From: Lasiodiplodia sp. COLG20
Taxonomy: Eukaryota > Ascomycota > Dothideomycetes > Botryosphaeriales > Botryosphaeriaceae
Reading direction: 5' to 3'
Length of the DNA stretch: 64,000 bases
NCBI GenBank assembly: GCA_009801085.1
Contig: VNWV01000001.1
Location: 2,728,001 to 2,792,000 of the forward strand
This document shows, in pieces, positions 12,811 to 24,351 of the stretch. Numbering within the stretch: the first letter of the stretch is position 1; every line of letters begins with the position of its first letter. Both the position numbers and the translations under genes were made by a program. The notes below the pieces were generated by a model. The model did not search any database. It was not told the origin of the DNA and saw only the letters and a list, made by a program, of their open reading frames with translations.

Positions 12811-13093
12811 TGTGTGACGGGCGATTCGAGCTGCGTGCGTGCAAGGAGATGGACGGCAGCAGGCTAGCAGGAGTGGCTGCTCGGCAGGGATTGGGCGTGT
12901 GGGGGTGGTGGTATTGCAGGTGGAAGCAATGCTATGGATCTCGCGTTGTCGCGGCCGGCCCTCGTTGCTGCCGCAGCCGACCGTCTTGGCATGCGTGAGC
13001 AGGTCCAGCTCCGCTGCCATTCGTCCATCCGCCATCGGCGCCTCGACCGCGACATTCTTCACGTCCCCTCGCGAAACGTCGCAACACCACACC
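12811..13093. promoter_or_regulatory. Short bidirectional promoter region
   Basis: Only 283 bp separate the divergent start codons of the small mitochondrial protein and Shg1. Both promoters must lie here or overlap the 5' UTRs. No TATA box is obvious. Confidence 0.45.
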
Positions 13094-15238
13094 ATGGCCC
13101 AGGTCGACCGCCGCAAACGCTCGCTCGAGCATGAGGGCGATGCGCTGCCCGATCCGGTCACCGCCCGTAAAAAGCTCAAGACCTCCGACCTGCCGCTCAC
13201 CCAGAATAAACGCGCTGCCATCGAGGCTATCCTGCACACCTTCAAGAAGAAGGGCGAGTTCGACTCCCTACGCAAGGATGCATTCAACAAATTCGAGCAG
13301 AGCGTGAGGCGCCGAGCCTTTTCATCTCCGCCGTGCTCCCGCTAATCATAACATCAACGCCGACAGGATGCAAAGCTCACCCTCATCCAGTCGCTGGAGG
13401 AGCTCGGCGAGAGCGAGACCACCCGCAACCCCACCCTCCTTTCCAAAGACCGTCGCATAGCCGCTCCCCTCCTGGAAGGTGCCGCTGAGCGTAGCGAAAT
13501 CTACCGCGCCGCCGAGACGCGTGTGCGCGACATCCTCCACTCCGTCCTCGAGGAGCAAGCTGGCGCCGAGGCCCGCATGCGCGAGATCCGCCGCGCCGAC
13601 ATTGGGGACGAGGCTGCAAAGGAAGAGCTTATCCGCGGCAGTAAATCAGAGGAGGATTACTTGAGGGAAGCTGAGCAGCGCCGTGAAGTGCGACAGAAAG
13701 CCCGCGATCTCCGCCTGGAGATGGAGGAGCAGAGGGAACGTGAGGAAAAGAAGAAGGTGGAGGAGGAGCGCCGCCGCAAGCGTGAAGAGGAGGAGCGGAG
13801 GGAGAAGGAGCGCCAAGAGCGCGAGGAAGCTCGCCGCAGACTGCGTGAAGAAAGAGAGGCCGAGCGTCAGCGCGAGTATGAACGCGAGCGCGAAAAGCAC
13901 AGGGAGAGGGAAAGACAGTGGGAGCGTGAACGGGAGGAGCGGCGTGAAAGACGGCGTCGCGATGATGAGGAATATGATCGTGAACGCTCCCGCCGCTATG
14001 ACAGGGACCGAGACCGAGACCGAGACAGACGCCGCAGGTCGGCAAGCAGAGACACGAGCAGAGGCAGATACAGGGCCCGGAGTAGAGACAGAAGTAAGGA
14101 CAAATACAAGGATAAGAGCAGGAGTAGGGACAAGCACAGAGAACGGAGTAGGGAAAAGCGACGATCCCCCAGTCCGGAGGCACATCATTCTTCTCCTGAG
14201 CGCAGCAAGCCGGCTGAGGATGCCGAGAAGGCTGAGAAGACTGCCGAGGAGGTCAAGATCTCCGATGAAGAGGCCCTCAGCCTACTTCTCGAAGAGAGCA
14301 AAGCGCTGGAGAAATCACGCCAACGCCCCGAATTGGAGCGCTCCAGTTCCTTAGAGCCGCCCAGCCGCAAGTCATTGGTCCCTAAGTCCATCGTACCACG
14401 CGACCCTGCAGCTCAGCGCCTGGCAAGACTGGACTCCAAAGACAAAGCGCCAATTTCCTCTCCAACTACGCCGAAGCCCGAGGACACGAGCTTGAAAAAG
14501 GAAGAACCCCCTAGTCTCAAGAAAGAAGAGTCCACTAAGGAAGAGGCTCGATCTGCCCGCGCCCCTTCCGTTGCGGCATCCATCCGCTCCTCCCGTGCCG
14601 AACGTGACCACGACCGCGAGTCACGCCGCGGCGGCCGCTCTCGCTCCAGAGACAAGGATTCGCACCGGGGCGCTCGCTCACGCTCGCGTAGCCGTGTCAC
14701 TACTTCGCGCCGCACCCGCTACCATTCGCGCTCCCCAAGCGTCGCCCGTTCGTCCCGCTACGACGACGACCGCCGTCGCTCCAGCCGCTACTACGATGCC
14801 CGCGACCGCGACCGTGGCGACCGGTACGACCGGCGCAGCAGCTACCGCAACCACTCGCGGAGCCCGTCCGGCGGGCGCTACCGCGGCGGAAGTCGGAGTC
14901 CGGCGCCACGGAGGAGCGGCTACAGGGGTGGTAGGTCGAGGAGCAGGAGTCCGCCCGAGACAGACAGGTACGTACCGGGCAGCGGAGGCTCGAGAAGGGA
15001 CAGAGATAGGGATAGGGATCGGGATCGGGATTTCAGAGACAGAGATCGCGACCGCGATCGTGATAGGGATAGGGACAGGGATCGAGACTACAGGAGCCGT
15101 GGTGACATTGACCGATACATTCCGGGCGGTGGCAGGACAGCAGGGAACTCAAGGGATGATCGGAATAGAAGCAGGGAGAGGGATAGGGATCGAAGGAGAG
15201 ATAGGAGCAGGAGTCGGAGCAGGGGCTCAAGGCGTTAA
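13094..15238 (+). CDS. SHG1: Shg1 (COMPASS subunit, BOD1/SHG1 domain) with RS/RD-rich tail
   Basis: Shg1 is a subunit of the Set1/COMPASS H3K4 methyltransferase complex. Two exons (13094-13303, 13367-15238) give 693 residues. The BOD1/SHG1 domain occupies about residues 35-130 (AIEAILHTFKKKGEFDSLRK, then after the intron LTLIQSLEELGES). Residues 180-300 are a long Glu/Arg/Lys helix (repeated EERR, REREK). From about residue 290 the protein alternates Arg with Asp, Glu and Ser, ending in pure RD and RS dipeptide runs (positions 14999-15092 and 15175-15235). The tail resembles SR-protein RS domains, suggesting contact with splicing or RNA-processing factors; that is inference. Budding-yeast Shg1 is far shorter, so most of this protein is lineage-specific sequence. 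Confidence 0.87.
14999..15092 (+). repeat. RD-dipeptide coding microsatellite in Shg1
   Basis: A run of near-perfect AGGGAT/CGGGAT/CGCGAT hexamers encoding Arg-Asp repeats within the Shg1 tail. A shorter run of the same kind is at 14005-14028. Such hexamers usually vary in copy number between strains. Confidence 0.8.
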
Positions 15239-16003
15239 AGACCAGAGCTTGAAGGGTTAACCTTGCCTGGAACTGACGGAGGCTGTTGTGTAAGATTTTT
15301 GAAGGTCGACGTTTGTACCTGAATAGGTTCGTTGCGCTTAGGAGCTTAATAGTGTGATCACAGCACATTTAATTAGTACGCACGAAGGTGTTAAATTCAA
15401 AGATGAACGCTCCGTACTAGGCCAGCATACGTGAAGGCATATTGGCAAACTCTTCGCAGAACTCGCCCTTGGTAGACCTAAAAACTACACAGATTCATTC
15501 TGCCATCAATTCATCGATAAATATGCATTTTATCTCTTTGTTCCTCCGTTCCTTTCCCATTGTACTGTGCCATACTCTATCAATTCTTCTTAAATTCTGT
15601 CATCAAATTGTGAAGAGGAAAGGGTATCTAATGACAAAGTTCGGCGTAACGTCCCGAAAGTATAAGGATGCTTAGGGAGACAAAGCCAGTGAGTAGAAGG
15701 GAGTAAAGCAAACTTCAAGAAATGTGGTGGGTATTAACTAATGTGGTAGATCAGTGAATGCAGAATAAAACGAGAACATGACTAATAAAAGACATTGATG
15801 TCTGGTATCGCCGATGAAACGAATGGACAAGTGCTGCGAAATGACCCAGAATACCCAGTTCGCCTATTTTTGCTTGCGTGAGGTTGAGTAAAGTGAATTG
15901 ACCGTTATCAAGACCGGTTGGACGTCCGTTCCTCGAAGGCACTCCTCGTCTTTTTCTGTGTGCAATTTAACTCCACAACATACAAGCGCTACCTCGGCCC
16001 AGT
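15239..16003. other. Intergenic between convergent genes, no gene seen
   Basis: Holds the 3' ends of Shg1 and the minus-strand neighbour. More AT-rich than the flanking genes. The only frames are under 80 codons with no recognisable features. Confidence 0.6.
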
Positions 16004-17716
16004 TCATTGCCTCCTACGTCGTCGCTTGTTCTTATCACCAGTAGGATTCATGTACGTCCCTGCCTCCGAGACCGCGTCCGTGGGCGTGTTCACCGGTTCA
16101 GCATCATTATCCTTCCAATCATCTTCGATGCCGCTGGCCCAATTGACCTGCGGCTTGCGCTGCTGACGGCGGGGCGCATTCGGCGGCGGCGGAATTTCCA
16201 AGTCGGGAACGCCTATCTCCTCGGAAAGGGCTTGAGCCTGACGCTGCCGGCGCTCGTGGTCGCGCAGCTTCGCAGCCGCTGCACGCTGTGCCTGAGCTTC
16301 TTGAGTCGGGCTCATGAAGCCACGAGGGCTATCTTGCTGGCTATCCCAGCCGCTCACGTGGGCGCTCGTTGAATCGGGGGGCGATGGCGGCATGATGGGC
16401 GAAGATGTTGAACTTGAGGGAGACTTCTCAGGAGGGCAATCTCTGGCCGGAGCTGTTGATTCTCTACGGGCTGAGTTGGAATGAGAGCGAGAAGGGGTGG
16501 GGGCAGCTCTAGGACGGGTGCTATTGTCATTGCTCTGGTTTCGGCTTTGGCTCTCAGGGAAACTCGGGAAGGGGAAAGTTGTAGTGTTGTTCCAGGTGTT
16601 TTGGGCGGGAATGGTCGACGTTGGAGATGCCGGGCCTCCTGGGGCCTGCGTCGGAGACGAGCCCCAGCTCTGTTGACTAAATCGGGAAGGCGGAACGGGA
16701 AGCGGGCCTGAGTAGTTAGGATGCGGTGGCGAGGCGGTGTCATTCACGTTGAACGGGGGTGACGCGGGTCCAATCGGGCTTGCTGGTCCACGATGCGCAT
16801 AAGGGCGAGACGCTGCAGCTCCAGCACCGGCTGCGAAGGGAGAGGTAGCGCCTGGGGTGAAGAGGGAAGGCGGAGCATTGGGGTAATAGGTTGGCTGGTT
16901 AGGCAGCATATGGCCCGGGGAGACTACGCCTGCACCAGCTCCCGGCGAGAAAGTGCCGCTGGCACCGGGGGTAGCGGACGGAGAGGCGAAGGACTAGGAA
17001 TAGACAATGAGCAAGCTTCGCTGGCAAGGTCCTATGTGGGTGGGATAGCTTACGTGTCTCTGAGGTCTATACTGCTGGCTATTCTGGAATTGACTCGGCA
17101 GTGCGACTGGCATACGAGGGATACTTCGGCTGGGATCTCCTGGAGTGACAAGTCCTGTATCCACTTGACCGCCGGGCGAGTGTGCATGGTAGTGGTGATG
17201 ATCCAACGGTGCAGATGCTCTGCGCGGACGCAAATCGGGCGAGTCAGGCGAAGGCGGATATGCGGCGGTGCGAGTGCGCGAGTGGGATTCTCTGCTGGTA
17301 TTGATGGCAGAGTCCCGGCGCTGATGGTCCTTCTCTTCGATGCGGCGGCGCGGAACATTGGCGCTGTCTTCTGGCTGGGACAGGTAGGCGTCGTCCTCCT
17401 CCTTGAACTCCTGGGCAATGGAGTGCAGAGCCTCCAGAAAATCCAGGACCTTTGCTTGTGCCTCGCGTGGGGTGCATTCTTTCTTGGAAAGAGCCTCTTC
17501 CACGTTGAAGCAGAAGGCCTTCCATTCTCGCTTGGTCAAGACGCCCTCATGGACGAATTCCTCGATTTCATCCAGCAGATCCTCAACTTCCTTTGTCTGG
17601 TCCACTTCGCGCTTCTTCTGGCGGACCATGCGCGAAAGCTCCCATATTGCTCGGGTGGCAGTGACCAGGGAGGCGCACTGAGTCACGGTTTGGAGTTGTG
17701 GGAGTTTGAAAGACAT
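16004..17716 (-). CDS. Unrecognised protein with helical N-domain and Pro/Ser-rich C-terminus
   Basis: I do not recognise the family. Two exons (17054-17716, 16004-16993) join in phase across a 60-bp intron to give 550 residues. Residues 1-130 look like a compact helical domain with charged helices (MVRQKKREVDQTKEVEDLLD, GVLTKREWKAFCFNVEEALS, AQAKVLDFLEALHSIAQEFK). The remainder is disordered: Ser/Pro/His-rich around 150-220, then Pro/Gly/Asn/Tyr-rich. Towards the end there is a basic-acidic helix (QAQRAAAAKLRDHERRQRQA). The C-terminus is a run of Lys/Arg (NKRRRRRQ), which could be a nuclear signal. The ATG at 17716 (MSFKLPQL) is preferred; an in-frame ATG at 17740 would add eight residues. 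Confidence 0.7.
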
Positions 17717-19479
17717 GACGTTCCGTGGGAGTAGTCTCACGCTGGACTACGGACGATGGCTACTCATGGCGGCGGAAGGTGGCGGGATGGCGAGCGGAAG
17801 CAGTGTGATAAAGCTTCATCGAAGCCACTGTTGTCCGCGTCGCACAAGGGGCGAAGCTCACGTTGGCCGTGGGGGATGTGCTCCGCCCCGCCTGACTGGC
17901 AGGAGAGTGGGCATGTTCGGGATGCCTGGTCTTCGGGGCCGCTGCCCAACTCGGCTGCTGGGATGCGATTTGACGAAACTAGCCGCTGAGAGCAAGCGGC
18001 TTGAATCGCGTCGCGTGGCACCTTGGGAGGCGGGCGCCAAACAGAAGTCGCGACCATGCGCTAGCAGGTGGTGCCGCGGGATGCGCGTTCGCAAATGGCG
18101 GGGCTTCCAATCCGGTTGGGCTGCGACTTCCTCCGCTTCGACTATCTCCATCATCTCATCATATCAGAAGAGCGGTCAGATTCAGTCAGATTAAGTGAGC
18201 GGCGGCACTCGACGTCACCAGCGCAGGCACCCGCAGTCTGCGCCAGCCTCAGGTTTGCTGATGTGACGAGCCTCAGCGAATATGAGGCGGCTTAGCGTCT
18301 ATTTAGAGCCTGATTATGTGCCACTGGGGAGGCTGTTCACTTGATTGCAACAAGCTGAAGCGGCCGACGCACATGCTGCCCACAGGCAAACCGTGAATCT
18401 ATGTCCACGAAGACGCTTCGGCACCCCATCAATCGCTGTTGCAATATCAAGAGAAATAGACGGCTGCTGCTGCCGTTTAGACGTCTTCACTCGGCCCGTA
18501 GGCATGCCGTCATCGCACAGGCCCCACCACTTGTTCCTGCCTTCCACCGGAAAATTCTCGGAGTTTTTGCGATAATCTTACGAGCCAATCATTCACGGAA
18601 ACCATTGGCCGAGGAAACACCCAGTGGAACGCGTTCAGCACAGATCATCCAGCGCGACTTAGCGCTGCTAGAGTAAGCAGCCAGTTCCTGAGAGTACAAA
18701 TAGCAGCCGTCTCCCAGTCCACATCCTGTTCCCTTTCTTTTCTCTTTAGCTCTCTTTGCCTTTTGGCTTAGATCAAGTGTAGTATCTGTTCTTTTCAGTT
18801 TAATCTCTGAAACGTCTCTACGGAGACATTCGTGATTAATCTTGTTTTTGGAACTCGGGCGACGGCCGCTGAGCTTGCTCATGTCGCCGCCCACAGTGTC
18901 GCCCGTATTGCACTGTCTCGGGCTGACGCGAACACACTACATTTTCGTTGAGATGCTTGCCATGCGCAGGCACTTGAGGAAGATGTGTCAAAGGGATCGA
19001 GTGCTTGGAGACGGCTGTGCGTAGTTGGACTTGGGTTGTGAGCGCAAATTTTCACAGCTGCCTAGCGGTGTCCTTCCCCAACCAGCAGAGTTTGGCACTG
19101 GCTGCCGGGTGCTTGATTAGTTGTGGACTGGAACATATCAGCTCACTAAAAGGACAAGACTTGCAAAGGCACCTTGCGTGAGAAGTGACTGAACGCCACG
19201 CTTTGTTTGTGTGTGCGTTTTTGAAGGTTTCGCTGCAGCGTTGGGCCGTGCGGCTTCACCGCGACCACAACATCAGCGTAATTAGAAACGTAGCGCGTAC
19301 TGCCATTTTGTGAAATATGATTGCTCAAATGGACTGTGAAATGCCCATCAGTGAAATGCAGCGAGTGATGCAACGCTCCTGCCGTACGCCGCGTTTGAAA
19401 ACGGAGCCAACTTCATCCGCCGCAGGCAAACTCTGACTGCAACACCAACCCTCCGCCACGAGAACCATCCGCTGCCACA
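17717..19479. other. Long divergent intergenic region, no gene seen
   Basis: 1.76 kb between divergent genes (the Pro/Ser-rich protein and translin). The frames seen on both strands are under 165 codons, overlap each other and show no domain pattern. I found no tRNA, and no repeat that I could match by eye. Confidence 0.5.
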
Positions 19480-20631
19480 ATGACCGAGAGACAGGGAATG
19501 GTCGATCCGGCCATCTTCGAGCAGCTTCAGGCGCGCGTCGACCAAGACTCCAACGTGCGCGAGGTGAGCCTGGCCTGACGCACCTCATATCCGCCGTGCC
19601 ACCCCACGCTGACCACGCCTACTAGGAGCTCCGCGATATCATCCAGGCCCTGGAGAAGCACGGCACGTCAAATCCAACCTGCCCATGTGTCGCATGTGCT
19701 AATTCCTCGCAGGCCGCTCCGCGCAGTCGGTTCTCGCCCGGGCTCACTCGACATCCTCTGCTGAGCGTATGAAGAGCAACCCCCGGCGAAACTACATCTA
19801 CTGACCAATTCCAAGTGCCTGCTGTTGTGACCGCCGCCGAGAGCGCCATCCGCCTGGAGATCGAGGCTGTCCAGAAGCTTGCCGAGGCTGCCAGCAAGCA
19901 TCCGTACTACAAGTTCAATGGCATTTGGTCTCGCCAGGTTCAGGACACAGTAAGTACTGCAACAATACTTGAGACCCAGACCGAGGGGAAGATTCCCGCG
20001 TCGCTCCCCCCAGACCAGCTTATATTCCTGTCAGGGCGAGTGATATACTAACAAAGCTCAGATCTTCACGATTCTGTACTGTGGCTACCTGGGAGGCTTT
20101 GTGCCCGAGGGTAGCGATGCCAAGCCCGGCCGTTTGTTGACGATTGAGGAAGTTGGTGGCATCATGAACGGTCCGCTACTGCTTCTGCGTGCTACCAAGT
20201 ATGCTCGACTAATTCGTTTGCAGTACCCGTCAATCTCAAGGACAAAGATGCGTTCCACATCACCATCGAAGAGTACCTGCAGGCTCTGATCTCCTTGATT
20301 GAAGAACTGGTGCGTCAATGATAGTGATATAATCTCCACACACACTGACACGGCTCAGGCCCGCCTCGCGCGCAACTCGGTCACGCTCGGAGACTACAAG
20401 CGTCCTATGCAGATCTCCCAATTCATCAAGGACGTCCACGCCGGTTTCCAGATTCTCAACCTCAAGAACGACTCTCTAAGAAGGCGCAGCGATGCCATCA
20501 AGTACAAGGTATGGACTTCCGTCGAGAATGTGACTACGATAGTGCTAAACAGTTGTCAATAGGTCAAGGAGGTCGAGGATGTTGTCTACGATCTATCTCT
20601 GAGGAACCTGGTGCCTTCGGACAGCAGCTAA
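19480..20631 (+). CDS. TSN: Translin
   Basis: Single-strand nucleic-acid binding protein; with TRAX it forms the C3PO ribonuclease in animals and fungi. Eight exons: 19480-19563, 19626-19662, 19713-19766, 19816-19949, 20062-20170, 20224-20309, 20359-20508, 20563-20631. The product is 240 residues, close to the usual translin length. Recognisable segments are ELRDIIQALEKHGRSAQSVL, ARAHSTSSAE, YYKFNGIWSRQVQDTIFTIL, FHITIEEYLQALISLIEELA, RLARNSVTLGDYKRP and IKYKVKEVEDVVYDLSLRNL. It is all-helical. The second intron (19663-19712) gives the correct frame only with a GC donor (GCACGT) and a standard AG acceptor. No TRAX gene is visible in the window. Confidence 0.93.
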
Positions 20632-20886
20632 GTGAGATAGAGGGGAGGCTACGTTAAGCTAGTAGCGAGATTGCAAGATTGAAATGTTTTTTTCAAAAAA
20701 AAAAAGGGCACGATAGTAATATCAGAGAAGCAGCATGGATTTGTGATTGTGCTCCCGTGTGATGTTTACTATCGATTGACACGGGCGGTGGCCGCGAGCT
20801 GAACAGCAGCCGAGAAAGCTCCGGCCTAATTTCCAGTAGAGGCCAACACCTCCCGAGCTTCTCGCAACCCCAGCCGGTAAATCGAC

Positions 20887-21787
20887 ATGTCGCAACAACC
20901 CCAGACAATCTTCACGCGCTTCGAGGAGCCGGCCGGCTCGGCCGCCAAGGCCACTTCTGTCGCCTTCCCTTCGCCGCCCGCTTCGTCGTCCAAGCCCATC
21001 GAGACCCTGAATACGGACATTGCCCGCATCTACACGCACATCCACCCCATTCTCGTTGTCTCGATCTTCGCCGTGCAATTCAATAGCGTCGTTGCGGATC
21101 CGGTTCCTTCGCTGTTTAATGCACTCATCCCATTGAGCGTCCTGCAGCTTGTCTACGCCATCCTTTGCCTACCGGCTGCTGGCTCTGCTACCTCCAAGTC
21201 TTCTGGTGGTGCTCGGAGGAAGGGTGCTAGCGGCAAGGCGGAAGCAGGCGTTGGAAGCAAAATCTCTGTGTGTGCTCCCAGACCTTATCTCTATCTCTTG
21301 CGACCCTGCTGACCTTCTCTCAGACGGCCGTTCTCTCTCTCATCCTTTCCACCATCGCCGGCGTGCCGCTTGTTTCCGTAATCCTTATCCTCTTCGGGGC
21401 ACCCTTGACGACGCACCTCGGCCACACCGTCCTCTGCGCTGCCCACATCGCATATCTCGCTGCTGTTCCCACTATCTACGCGTTCGGAGTCGATGGGGCC
21501 AAGTGGAGGGAGCTGGTTGCGCTGATGGTTCCGGTGGACGAAGTGTTTGGCGCTGCAATTGGCACTCTTTTTGGTGCTTGGGCTGGTGCTGTGCCGATTC
21601 CGCTAGACTGGTGAGTGCCACCATACTGTTTGCGCTGGGTGGTTGTATGCTAACTGTCCCACCCACTAGGGACCGAGAATGGCAGAAATGGCCCGTCACC
21701 ATCGTCTGTGGGGCGTATGCTGGATATGCAGCGGGGAAACTGTTGGGCGGAGTCGTGCTCAGAGGCAAGACCTTTGCCTTTGATTGA
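20887..21787 (+). CDS. GPI11: Gpi11/PIG-F, GPI-anchor biosynthesis membrane protein
   Basis: ER membrane subunit supporting ethanolamine-phosphate addition to GPI-anchor precursors. Three exons (20887-21267, 21324-21610, 21670-21787) give 261 residues. Hydrophobic segments are ILVVSIFAVQFNSVVADPV, ALIPLSVLQLVYAILCLP, TAVLSLILSTIAGVPLVSVI, HTVLCAAHIAYLAAVPTIYA, and VFGAAIGTLFGAWAGAVPIP. The characteristic ending [20 protein letters not shown], followed by a Gly-rich last helix, is the PIG-F family signature. The cytosolic linker before the first intron is basic and Ser/Gly-rich. It is followed by the Rpc4 gene on the same strand after 541 bp. Confidence 0.94.
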
Positions 21788-22328
21788 AGCGCTCGAACAT
21801 TCAATTTTAGACGGATATGACAACCAAGGCGAGCGCCTAAGACGAGTCTGCCATGCGGCAACCGGGCATGCCGCGCGTGAAGCGGCGATGGCTCTGGCTG
21901 TTGATTGCTTTGGTACGAGGCACGAGAAGAAAGGTCAATGGCTGCCCTGCTGGATCTGGCCGTTGGAAGCTTTGGTGGTGCAAGTACATCTCGTCGTCAT
22001 TCTTGCACGTAGGTGGATGAGCTTCCATAAATGCTTAACCACCGTGCCGGCGAGGTGCAGACCAGCCAGCAGTCGAATATTACTTTCGAAAACGACGCTC
22101 ACATTTCGGTGACAAGCTTCCTTGGTAACGCAGGTGAATTCAGTGGTCGCCCACCCAAGCGGGGGATCAGAGTCATTATCCTGGCTGGCGTGGAGCCCAC
22201 CAAACCGCTAAAAGCAGTCGCCGGCTTCTGCCTGACTCGGTCTGAAAAAAGTCCGAAGGCAGCTGGAGCTCACTTTAACTTCGTCATCCTCCATTCCGCT
22301 TGAACCCACTCCAATATCGAGCGCCAGC
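21788..22328. other. Intergenic, no gene seen
   Basis: Stretch between GPI11 and RPC53, both on the plus strand. It should hold the GPI11 3' UTR and the RPC53 promoter. Overlapping short frames on both strands look spurious. Confidence 0.55.
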
Positions 22329-24351
22329 ATGCCACCAAAGGCTGACGGATCCACCAGAGGACGTGGCGCCCGGCGTGCGCGGGGTACGAGCACCCGCGGC
22401 CGCGGCGGTCGTGGCGGCGCGCAAGCTGCAACCACCCAACAACAGCCCCAAGACACTGCGCCTCCAGCGAAAGAAACTACTGCCCCCGAGGAAGACTCTC
22501 TGTTCGTCCCGAAAGATGACCCTGCGCCAAATGCGAGCGCCGCGACAGCCTCCAGCACCGCCGATGTTTCCATGACCGACGCCGATATTACCACCACCAC
22601 CAAGCCCAATGTCGCAGCTGATGCCAGCGCTGGCGCATCGCGCCCTGAAGACGCCCGCATATCCTCAGTCCGTGGCTCGCAAACCCCTGCAGGCTCACCG
22701 GCGCCATCGACCGGCACAGCGCGTGGCGGAAAAAAGGCAGTCGCGCGCATGCCCACCTTCAAAGGTCGCAGAAGCAAAGAAGAGCGCGAGGCTATCGAGG
22801 CCGAGGCTAACAAGAAGAGGAGGGAAAAGCTCCAAGAGCTCAATAACGAGGCTAACCGTGGCAGAGGAGATCGTGGCAGGGGCCGTGGAAGGGGAGACCG
22901 CGGTGGGCGTGGTGGCCGCGGTGGATACATGGGCCAAAGGGGCTTTGAGGGAGCCTTGAAGCAAGACATGGGTGGTGTCTTTGCTTCTGGAACTGTCAAT
23001 GGTAAGACTCCCGTCAGCTGCTTTCAGCTATGTCTTCTGGTCTAAATGTTGTGTGACAGAGAACCGCTCGCGCATGATCCATCGCGGAAAGACTTTCGGG
23101 GCCTCTCACCAGGGCGGAGTCAAGCGCGAGCGCACGATAATCAGGTCCGAGGGCGAACAGGACGGAGTCAAGGCTGAAGACGAGGACGAAGAGGGCTACA
23201 TCTCATCTGATCCCGAGGTTGAAATACTAGGACCCCGCCAGGATGTCGATAACATTGAAACTATCAACCTCGTCAGCGATGACGAAGATGGCGACGTTGA
23301 GATGACAGGGGGCCCTTCGCAATCAAGGCGCAGCACGACTAGGTTCAATACTCCTGGACTCGCTCCGATCCGCATTCGCCGCAGAGAGCACGAGAACGCG
23401 CCGCGCAAAATCACGGCTGAGGCGCCGGGAGACCCCGAAATCAAGACCGAACCGGATGCGGCATCGCCCCGGAAGGGCAAGGGCAAGGCGAAGGAAGTCG
23501 AGGTCACCGGAGCTCAAGGTCGCTGGAAGGGGGCTTGGGGGTATGAAGACGAAGAAGGTATCGTGACAATCAAGGACGAGCCAAACGACGGGCCGGCCGT
23601 TGTGCCGTCGAATATTCCGGAGCAGTCCGCCAAGGATGCACCTTCCTCCCCAGAACTTTCGAGGAAGACAAAACCAAAGATCAAGCAGCGCAGGAAGCCA
23701 CGATTCCGGGACGTGCGCGCAGCACTTGTCAGCGAAGAAGACAAGCAAGAGCAAGAGCGTCACGAACAAAGCATGAAGGTCCTCGCAGACGAACTTGGTG
23801 AAATAGTTCTGCCTTCAGTTTCGACACCCGACGCCGAGGGTGATACTACCATGGCAGACGGCCAGGCTCCGAAGCAGGACCAAACCGTCGACAAGAAACA
23901 GGATCGCGCCTACCTCTTCCAGCTTCCTCCTGTCCTGCCCAGCCTCATGGTCGACAACACGGTTAAGAATGAACCCCAGTCCCCCGAAGCCACCTCCCGC
24001 AGCAACCCGATCGACCTTGCGACGCCCGAGGTCAGCTCTAACGGTCCCGCCAAGCCTGAGGATGACGCTGCAGCCATCGACACTGTGAGCCCCGAACACC
24101 CTGCTCAACTCGCGCCCGGTGCGGTCGGCAAATTGCGTGTTCACAAGAGCGGACGCACAACGTTGGATTGGGGTGGCACCAGCTTGGAGCTTTGTATGGG
24201 AATGGACGCTTCATTCCTCCAGGACATTATCATCACGAAGATCATCCCCGAGGAACAGAGAATCGGCAGAGATGGTGGCGAGGCCATGAGCGTCGGTCAG
24301 GTCTGCGGCAAGTTCGTGGTCACACCTGACTGGGACGAGATTGTGGGATGA
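22329..24351 (+). CDS. RPC53: RNA polymerase III subunit Rpc4 (Rpc53)
   Basis: TFIIF-like Pol III subunit that pairs with Rpc37 in termination and reinitiation. Two exons (22329-23001, 23060-24351) give 654 residues, longer than yeast Rpc53 because of disordered spacers. The N-terminus is RGG-rich (RGARRARGTSTRGRGGRGG, and again near residue 180). A basic/helical stretch (FKGRRSKEEREAIEAEANKK) and RMIHRGKTFGASHQGGVKRE follow. The RPC4 signature is at the C-terminus: RAYLFQLPPVLPSL, then GKLRVHKSGRTTLDWGGTSL and the terminal VGQVCGKFVVTPDWDEIVG. Acidic patches in the middle (VKAEDEDEEGYISSDPEVE) are likely disordered. Splice sites agree with the GT-AG rule and phase. Confidence 0.93.

Noticed and set aside
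12223..13290. 355-codon minus-strand frame
   Set aside because: Runs antisense to the first exon of Shg1 and across the real exons of the small complex I-type gene in another frame. It is a shadow.
13629..14188. Long minus-strand frames opposite Shg1
   Set aside because: Produced by the repetitive RS/RD and Glu/Arg coding sequence on the plus strand; their Cys/Pro or Val/Leu low complexity is not protein-like.
22208..22999. 263-codon minus-strand frame opposite RPC53
   Set aside because: Antisense of the RGG- and Ala-rich part of Rpc4; the RPC4 signature is on the plus strand.
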